From Pedobacter sp. (lineage in GTDB: Bacteria > Bacteroidota > Bacteroidia > Sphingobacteriales > Sphingobacteriaceae): a stretch of 6,330 bases of DNA. Position numbers and translations under genes: made by a program. Positions 1 through 5,700 of the stretch are shown in pieces. The notes under the pieces were generated by a model that was not told where the DNA came from, made no database searches, and saw only the letters and a program-made list of their open reading frames with translations. The number at the start of each line of letters is the position of its first letter. The stretch's first letter is position 1. The stretch lies in the NCBI GenBank assembly GCA_004295885.1, contig SEDG01000147.1, positions 1 through 6,330 on the forward strand. Reading direction: 5' to 3'.

Positions 1-1
1 A

Positions 2-328
2 TTGGTAAAAGCTTACCGTTTTACGGATGAGGAAACGTTGGCTGCAATTAACGAGATTTTTGAGCAGTTCAACTACGTGGCTTGTCCGCATACCGCAATT
101 GCCTATTTAGCAACAAAAGTGTATGCTGATGAAAACCCAAATGATAAAATTGCCAAGGTCTTTTTATCTACTGCTCACGCTTGTAAGTTCCCAGAAGTTT
201 TTCCTGCTAATATTTTAGAGAAAATCGAATTGCCTACTCAAGTAGAAGGTCTAAAAAATAACCCAGAATTGTATGATGAGTTGGGAAAAGATTTTGAATG
301 GTTTCGGGGTTATTTGCTAGGTAGATAA
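2..328 (+). CDS. thrC: Threonine synthase, C-terminal 108 residues (5' end outside the window)
   Basis: Threonine synthase is the PLP-dependent cytoplasmic enzyme that turns O-phosphohomoserine into threonine and phosphate, the last step of threonine synthesis. The visible part matches the C-terminal end of the E. coli-type enzyme: an ETLAAINEIFEQ helix at about residues 11-22, the CPHTAIAYLA segment (E. coli has DPHTAVGY), FLSTAHACKFPEVF (E. coli FLGTAHPAKF), and a final DFEWFRGYLLGR in the place of the E. coli DFAALRKLM region. The frame is open to the left edge and the first codon is TTG, which is almost certainly an internal leucine and not a start. The catalytic lysine and most of the PLP site lie upstream of the window. 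The gene ends at TAG and faces the minus-strand genes convergently across a 128-bp gap. The family assignment is firm; nothing can be said about its promoter or operon. Confidence 0.93.
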   Translation: MVKAYRFTDEETLAAINEIFEQFNYVACPHTAIAYLATKVYADENPNDKIAKVFLSTAHACKFPEVFPANILEKIELPTQVEGLKNNPELYDELGKDFEWFRGYLLGR

Positions 329-333
329 TTACG

Positions 334-445
334 GCGGATTTCAAATTCGCAGGTATTAAGGTCGGGATTGCAAATCCCGACCAAGTATAATTGTTAGTCG
401 GGATTTATAATCCCGTCTTATTCTAACTAAGGATTTTTAATCCTT
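334..445. repeat. Cluster of four short palindromes with core GGATT-NNN-AATCC
   Basis: Four 17-nt units share a 7-3-7 stem-loop layout: gcggatttcaaattcgc (334-350), cgggattgcaaatcccg (363-379), cgggatttataatcccg (399-415) and aaggatttttaatcctt (429-445). Unit starts are 29, 36 and 30 nt apart. The inner GGATT/AATCC is constant apart from one G-T wobble in unit 1. The outer two base pairs differ between units but stay complementary, and the three loop bases vary freely. Unit 2 extends to a perfect 10-bp stem with a 3-nt loop at 360-382. The cluster fills the gap between the convergent thrC and the secreted-protein gene, so hairpins would form in either transcript and may end or protect both mRNAs. 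No unit is followed by a convincing T-run, so I do not call a classical intrinsic terminator. The design resembles REP-like intergenic palindromes of Bacteroidota; that link is inference. Confidence 0.8.
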
Positions 446-456
446 GTAACTATATA

Positions 457-870
457 CTACTTCGCGGCCTTGCTCTTCAACAATTTCAACTCAGCTTTCA
501 GCGCATCTATTTGTTGCTGTTGTTCTTTAATACTGCCAACTAACATTGGAATCAGCACTTCATAATCTACTTTTTGAACTACAACTGTTTTATTATTGTT
601 TTTTCCTTCGTTATAATTTAATTGCTGATTTACGACCAATTGAGGGTTAACCTTTGTCAATTGTTCAACATTAAATCCACTTTGTGCTGGTTTAAGATTT
701 AATTTTTGTAACCAATTCTTATCATAGGTGAAATTGACTGGCTCAAGTTTTACAACTGTAGATAAAGAATTTGTAATTGGGGTAAAATCATTTTGTTTAA
801 CGGTTTGCGCATTAGATTGTGTCACAAATCCGACCATAGCAATAGCTATAATAGAAAGTATTTGTTTCAT
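457..870 (-). CDS. Small secreted protein with a degenerate S74 (endosialidase-chaperone)-like module
   Basis: A 137-residue protein with a clear signal peptide: Lys2, a hydrophobic stretch at about residues 4-16, and a likely signal-peptidase I cut after SNA (residues 19-21). Residues 36-50 (LSTVVKLEPVNFTYD) and 64-79 (SGFNVEQLTKVNPQLV) follow the pattern of the peptidase S74 intramolecular chaperone domain, which typically reads like L..ll.LkPV.y.y ... iGFiAQEvekv.PelV. Residues 101-131 (VDYEVLIPMLVGSIKEQQQ, then an IDALKAEL helix) match the coiled-coil tail common on Bacteroidota S74/tail-fiber-domain proteins. The usual SD.R.K autocleavage motif before the domain is not visible; the corresponding place reads KQNDFTPI. 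No repeat or adhesin region precedes the module, so the protein is a miniature stand-alone version. The ATG start is supported by the signal peptide directly after it. The leader is A/T-rich without a Shine-Dalgarno sequence, 44 bp after the upstream gene. Its role is unknown; periplasmic or surface location is inferred. Confidence 0.75.
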   Translation of the reverse strand: MKQILSIIAIAMVGFVTQSNAQTVKQNDFTPITNSLSTVVKLEPVNFTYDKNWLQKLNLKPAQSGFNVEQLTKVNPQLVVNQQLNYNEGKNNNKTVVVQKVDYEVLIPMLVGSIKEQQQQIDALKAELKLLKSKAAK

Positions 871-914
871 ATTAAAAAAGTATTAAATATTTAATTTGGA
901 TGTTTTTATTTGAA

Positions 915-1229
915 TTAGAGTTCAAATAAATCTGGCGGAGGGGTACTTGGTTTTACAGAAAATGAGGATACATTAATCTTCAGTGCTGGAAATGGTTTGA
1001 TGCTAAAAATGTAAACATTAGGAAGACTTATGGCCTTCTCGAAAAGATAGCTATCGGTTAATTCTTTCGAAGTTTCCTTGCCTGATTCTGTATTTTCTTC
1101 AGAAACATCTGTACTGACATTTTCTGTTTTAGCCTTGAAATTTTCCAATAAGACATAGGTGCCAAAACTTAAGAAAGTTAAGGTGATAAGCATCACGTAG
1201 CTTAGTTGTCTTATTGAGGTTTTAATCAT
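915..1229 (-). CDS. Small membrane-anchored hypothetical protein with a PPPDLFEL tail
   Basis: I do not recognise this 104-residue protein. It has a short basic N-terminus (MIKTSIRQ), one strongly hydrophobic segment at about residues 9-28 that could be a signal anchor or an uncleaved signal peptide, a Ser/Thr/Glu-rich polar linker at about 33-60, and a C-terminal part rich in beta-branched and aromatic residues that ends in PSTPPPDLFEL. It has no cysteine, so it does not fit a lipoprotein or the small cysteine-containing 'HYC_CC_PP' proteins of Bacteroidota. The predicted topology puts the bulk outside the cytoplasmic membrane. It lies 53 bp downstream of metF and 44 bp upstream of the secreted-protein gene, all on one strand, so it may share a transcript with either. 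That it is a real gene rests on the coherent membrane-protein layout and on filling the space between neighbours; function is open. Confidence 0.6.
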   Translation of the reverse strand: MIKTSIRQLSYVMLITLTFLSFGTYVLLENFKAKTENVSTDVSEENTESGKETSKELTDSYLFEKAISLPNVYIFSIKPFPALKINVSSFSVKPSTPPPDLFEL

Positions 1230-1234
1230 TGCGT

Positions 1235-1242
1235 CAAAAATA
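1235..1242 (-). promoter_or_regulatory. Possible Bacteroidota -7 box (TATTTTTG) for the small membrane protein gene
   Basis: On the minus strand TATTTTTG fits the Bacteroidota housekeeping -7 consensus TAnnTTTG. Only five bases separate it from the ATG ending at 1229, so transcription would start at or next to the start codon and give a leaderless or nearly leaderless mRNA. No TTG is seen at the expected -33 position. The region is very AT-rich, so a chance match is quite possible. Confidence 0.2.
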
Positions 1243-1282
1243 AAAGCAATAATTTATTAAAGTGCCATTTTTTTGTAATTAG

Positions 1283-2236
1283 CTAAAATATAGCTCTGGC
1301 TATTTGTTTGGTTTGTTCTGGTCTGCCCATGGTGTAAAAATGTAATACAGGTGCGCCAAATTCGATGAGCTCTTTACACTGTTTAATCATAGCTTCTGTT
1401 CCAATTTCTTTTGCTTCAGCATTGCTTTTAGCATGTGATAAAGCATCCGTTAATTCTTCTGGTAAATCTATATGGAAAATTTTAGGAAGTACATTTAATT
1501 GGGTAAGTGTGCTGATGGGTTTTAATCCAGGAATGATGGGTACATTAATCCCGTTTTCCCTACATTTATTTACAAAATCGAAATATTTCTGATTGTCGAA
1601 AAACATTTGGGTAACAATAAACTCAGCACCCATATCCACCTTTTTCTTTAAGAATTTAAAATCAGCATTTAGGTTAGGGGCCTCAAAATGTTTTTCAGGA
1701 TATCCGGCAACGCCGATACAGAAATCACTTTTGAAAGTATCTATGTCTTCATGCAAAAACTTCCCTTCATTATGGTTTTTAATATGCTCAATTAAATCTG
1801 TTGCATAACAATGTCCACCTTTTGTAGGTACAAATGAAGTATCCGCAGCTCGTGCATCGCCTCTTAAAGCTAACACATTATCAATCCCTAAAAATTGTAA
1901 GTCTATCAAGGCATTTTCAGTTTCCTCTTTTGTAAAACCACCACAAATTAAATGCGGAACGGCATCTATCTTATACTTGTGAATAATTGCTGCACAAATA
2001 GCGATTGTACCTGGACGTTTGCGATAAGAAACCTTTTGCAATAGCCCATTTTCTTGCTCTTTATAAATGTAATCTTCCCTTAATGAGGTTACATCAATAA
2101 ATGGCGGATTGAATTCTAAAAGTGGGTCAATAGCATCATAAATCCACTGAATGCTTTGCCCTTTTATAGGTGGCAAAAGTTCAAATGAGAATAACGTTTT
2201 ACCGTTTGCGTTTTTTATATGGTCTGTAATCTTCAT
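1283..2236 (-). CDS. metF: 5,10-methylenetetrahydrofolate reductase
   Basis: MetF is the FAD-dependent cytoplasmic TIM-barrel enzyme that reduces 5,10-methylenetetrahydrofolate to 5-methyltetrahydrofolate, the methyl donor used by MetH. The 317-residue product has the bacterial length, slightly longer than E. coli MetF (296). Visible family motifs, in order: FSFELLPP with the catalytic glutamate at residue 19, FIDVTSLRE (46-54), VPHLICGGFT (93-102), VLALRGD (121-127, whose aspartate corresponds to the flavin-site Asp120 of E. coli), GVAGYPEKH (174-182), FIVTQMFFDN (205-214) and PGLKPI (235-240). The ATG places the usual N-terminal helix just before the FSFE strand. The leader has no Shine-Dalgarno sequence and is made of CCAA/AACA runs. 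The gene lies 79 bp downstream of the four-helix-bundle gene, which separates it from metH; the two met enzymes act in sequence. A poor TAnnTTTG-like match (GATATTTG, 2286-2293) could give metF its own promoter, but this is weak. Confidence 0.97.
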   Translation of the reverse strand: MKITDHIKNANGKTLFSFELLPPIKGQSIQWIYDAIDPLLEFNPPFIDVTSLREDYIYKEQENGLLQKVSYRKRPGTIAICAAIIHKYKIDAVPHLICGGFTKEETENALIDLQFLGIDNVLALRGDARAADTSFVPTKGGHCYATDLIEHIKNHNEGKFLHEDIDTFKSDFCIGVAGYPEKHFEAPNLNADFKFLKKKVDMGAEFIVTQMFFDNQKYFDFVNKCRENGINVPIIPGLKPISTLTQLNVLPKIFHIDLPEELTDALSHAKSNAEAKEIGTEAMIKQCKELIEFGAPVLHFYTMGRPEQTKQIARAIF

Positions 2237-2244
2237 TTGGTTGG

Positions 2245-2273
2245 TTCGTTGTTTGGTTATTGGTTTTTTAGAT
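2245..2273. repeat. Left arm of an imperfect 29-nt inverted repeat around the four-helix-bundle gene
   Basis: This G/T-rich stretch in the metF leader matches the reverse complement of 2701-2729 at 23 of 29 positions by my hand alignment; one further position would be a G-U pair in RNA. In a minus-strand transcript it would pair with the other arm and enclose the four-helix-bundle gene in a long stem. The sequence is low in complexity, so part of the match is expected from composition. The same stretch forms most of the A/C-rich unstructured 5' leader of metF. Confidence 0.4.
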
Positions 2274-2315
2274 GAAATAATCTATTCAAATATCATCGTT
2301 AAACATAACTACCTA

Positions 2316-2678
2316 TTAATCTTTATGTAAAAATCTTATGTAACCATTAATTAGTTTACCTAAAACCTCTATTTGGGAAACACATTCGTTTAGTTGTATT
2401 TCAGAAATAAATCCAATATCAAAAGAGACATAGATTTGAGTTTCCAATTCATATAATGATCCTCTAGCAATCGCTAAAAATTGAATGGTTTCTTTTGGGT
2501 GTTGCCTTCCACAACCTTCAGCAATATTTGAAGGAACCGAAACTGCGCATCGCCTTATTTGAGAAATCAATCCATAAATTTCCTCTTTTGGAAAAGAAGA
2601 CGTGAGCTTATAAATATATGTTGCAAATATTCGTGCTTTCTTCCAAACCTCTAACTCAGTGTATTTCTGATATGCCAT
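2316..2678 (-). CDS. Four-helix-bundle protein of the 23S rRNA intervening-sequence (S23) family
   Basis: This 120-residue protein is a typical member of the S23/IVP family (Pfam 23S_rRNA_IVP, TIGR02436), first seen encoded in intervening sequences of Leptospira 23S rRNA genes and related in fold to Avd, the accessory protein of diversity-generating retroelements. Family marks seen here: LEVWKKAR at residues 9-16, FPKEEIYGLISQIRR (29-43), AVSVPSNIAEGCGR (45-58) and FLAIARGSLYELETQI (67-82), then a last helix to residue 118. Four helices fit the length, and no signal peptide or membrane segment is present, so it should be cytoplasmic. Family members outside rRNA are common in Bacteroidota and their function is unknown; nucleic-acid binding is a reasonable guess from Avd. 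Here it sits between metH and metF (gaps of 55 and 79 bp), has no evident link to methionine synthesis, and looks like an insertion into a met operon. The ATG start matches the usual family N-terminus. Confidence 0.92.
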   Translation of the reverse strand: MAYQKYTELEVWKKARIFATYIYKLTSSFPKEEIYGLISQIRRCAVSVPSNIAEGCGRQHPKETIQFLAIARGSLYELETQIYVSFDIGFISEIQLNECVSQIEVLGKLINGYIRFLHKD

Positions 2679-2700
2679 ATTAATAATTACAAATCATGCT

Positions 2701-2729
2701 ATCCAAACAACTAAAAACTAAACAACCAA
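2701..2729. repeat. Right arm of an imperfect 29-nt inverted repeat around the four-helix-bundle gene
   Basis: This A/C-rich stretch between the metH stop and the four-helix-bundle start is the partner of 2245-2273 (23 of 29 positions complementary). It ends 22 bp before the start codon of the enclosed gene and begins 4 bp after the metH stop in the transcript. The low complexity limits how much weight it can carry. Confidence 0.4.
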
Positions 2730-2733
2730 AAAC

Positions 2734-5700
2734 CTAATACGCTAAATTCGGACTAAGCCATTTCTCTGCTTCTTCCAAGCTCATCCCTTTTCTTGTGGCG
2801 TAATCTTCTACTTGGTCTTTAGTAATTTTTCCTAATCCGAAATAACGAGATTGAGGATGAGAAAAGTAAAAACCACTAACTGCTGCGGTTGGATACATGG
2901 CATAACTTTCAGTTAAGCGTAATCCAATTTTATTCTCAGCATCAAGCAAGTTAAACAAAGTTCCCTTTTCGGTATGTTCAGGGCAAGCTGGATAACCTGG
3001 TGCCGGACGAATACCTGCATATTCTTCCTTAATTAATTCTTGATTACTTAAGTTTTCATCTTTTGCATAACCCCAATATTCTTTACGAACTAACTCGTGC
3101 ATCCTTTCAGCGAAAGCTTCAGCTAACCTGTCTGCTAATGCTTTAATCATGATGCTGTTGTAATCATCGTAATTTCTTTCAAACTCAGCTACCAATTCAT
3201 CAATACCAATTCCCGTAGTAACGGCAAAACCACCAAAGTAATCCTGCACGCCACTTTCTTTTGGTGCCACAAAATCTGATAAAGCGTAATATGGTTCGCC
3301 AGCCATTTTTTCCGCCTGTTGGCGAAGTGTGTGGATGGTAACGGGTTTGGCGTTTGGCGTTTGGCGTTTTGTGTCGCTCATCGCTTCACGCTCCACACTC
3401 AACTCAATATCGTCTCCCACAGAATTTGCTGGCCAAAATCCAATTACACCTTTTGCGGTTAATAATTTCTCATCAACTACTTTTTTTAATAATACTTGCG
3501 CATCATCAAATAGCTTTTTGGCTTCATCGCCAACAAATTTATCATCAAATATTTTAGGGTAACTGCCTCTTAATTCCCAAGTATGGAAAAATGGTGTCCA
3601 ATCGATATAAGGCACTAATTCAGCTAATGGATAATCTTCAAAAACCCTTGTTCCTGTAAAAGTTGGTTCAGTTACTACTTTATCTAAATCAATTTGGAAT
3701 TTGTCAGCCCTTGCTTCTTCAATCGTTTTAAATCTCTTGTCAGAACGTTTGTTTAAATGGGCTTCACGAGCTTTATCGTATTCAGCCCTAATTCCAGCCA
3801 CGTAATCATTCTTAGTTTCAGGGTTCATCAAGGTGCTACAAACTGTTACGCTTCTCGAGGCATCTAAAATGTGGATTGCTGGTCCAGAATAATTTGGAGC
3901 AACTTTTACCGCAGCATGAATTCTAGAAGTAGTTGCACCGCCAATAATCAGTGGAATGGTAAACCCTTCACGTTCCATTTCTTTGGCAAAGTGAACCATT
4001 TCATCCAATGATGGGGTAATCAATCCACTTAAACCAATAATATCTGCGTTAATTTCTTTTGCTTTTTTAATGATTTCTTGTGCAGGAACCATTACACCCA
4101 TATCCACAATTTCGAAATTATTACAGGCTAAAACTACACCTACAATGTTTTTACCAATGTCATGCACATCACCTTTTACGGTTGCCATTAATACTTTTCC
4201 GGCAGATGAATTTTGGTCTTGGTCTGGATTGTCTAACTTCTCTTGTTCGATAAATGGTAGGAGGTAAGCTACCGCCTTTTTCATTACCCTAGCAGATTTT
4301 ACAACCTGAGGTAAGAACATTTTACCAGCGCCAAATAAATCCCCCACAATGTTCATCCCGTCCATCAGTGGACCTTCGATTACCTGGATTGGTCTCGCAT
4401 ATTTCTGGCGAGCTTCTTCAACATCGTCATCTAAATATTCTACAATACCTTTAACTAATGAGTGAGATAATCTTTCTTCAACTGTTCCTTTTCTCCACTC
4501 CTCATCACGAACAATTTCTTTGCCTTTACTTTTGATGGTATCTGCATATTCTACCAATCGCTCGGTCGCATCATCTCTTCTGTTTAATAATACATCTTCC
4601 ACGCGTTCTAGAAGTTCAGGTGGTATTTCCTGATAAACTTCTAGCATCCCTGCGTTAACGATTCCCATATCTAAGCCAGCCTGAATGGCATGGTATAAAA
4701 ATGCAGAGTGCATCGCTTCACGAACGGTATTATTCCCTCTAAACGAGAACGAAATATTAGACACACCACCGCTTACTTTTGCATAAGGTAAGTTTTGTTT
4801 AATCCACCTTGTGGCATTAATAAAATCTACAGCGTAGTTGTTATGCTCTTCTAAACCAGTGGCAACGGTTAATATATTTGGGTCGAAAATGATATCCTGA
4901 GCAGGGAAACCTATTTCACCTACTAAAATATCATAACTTCTTTTACAGATTTCTTTTCTTCGTTCAAAGTTGTCGGCTTGTCCTTGTTCATCAAAAGCCA
5001 TTACCACAACCGCGGCACCGTATTGCATAATTTTACGAGCACTTTCCTTGAATTTTTCTTCACCTTCTTTTAAGGATATAGAGTTAACGATACCTTTTCC
5101 TTGCAAACATTTTAAGCCGTTTTCTATCACCGACCATTTAGATGAATCGACCATGATAGGTAATTTGGCAATATCAGGTTCAGACGCAATTAGGTTTAGG
5201 AATTTGGTCATCGCTGCTTCCGAATCCAACATCCCTTCATCCATATTTACATCGATGATTTGCGCACCGCCTTCTACTTGTTGCAAAGCAACGGCAAGGG
5301 CAGCTTCATAATCGCCACCTAAAATTAGCTTGGAAAATTTAGGGGAACCCGTAATGTTTGTTCTTTCGCCAATGTTTACGAAAATACTTTCTGGTGTAAT
5401 GGTCACCGGTTCTAAGCCACTTAAACGCATGTAAGGTTCAATGGTAGGAATTTTTCTTGGTCCGGCTTGTTTTGCTTTTTCGGCAATGCAGCCAATGTGT
5501 TCGGGAGTTGTACCACAACATCCACCCACAATATTTACAAATCCTGAGGCGATAAAATCATTTACCAGATGTGCGGTTTCGTGGGGCATTTCATCGTAAG
5601 CACCAAACTCATTTGGTAGGCCTGCATTTGGATAAGCCGAGACATAACATCCAGCTTTTGCAGCTAACTCCTCAATATGTGGGCGCATTTCTTTTGCTCC

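Noticed and set aside
360..382. 10-bp perfect hairpin as an intrinsic terminator of thrC
   Set aside because: The stem is good, but what follows is AAGTATAATTGTT without a T-run, so a classical Rho-independent terminator is not supported.
920..930. CAAATAAA (minus TTTATTTG) as a -7 box for the secreted-protein gene
   Set aside because: One mismatch to TAnnTTTG, no -33 element seen, and it lies inside the upstream gene; too weak in AT-rich DNA.
1365..1808. Plus-strand open frames opposite metF
   Set aside because: They are antisense to a fully conserved enzyme, show no recognisable domains, and follow from codon bias of the real gene.
2269..2284. TAGAT-GAAATA-ATCTA small hairpin in the metF leader
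   Set aside because: Only five AT-rich pairs; expected by chance, and no riboswitch-like architecture surrounds it.
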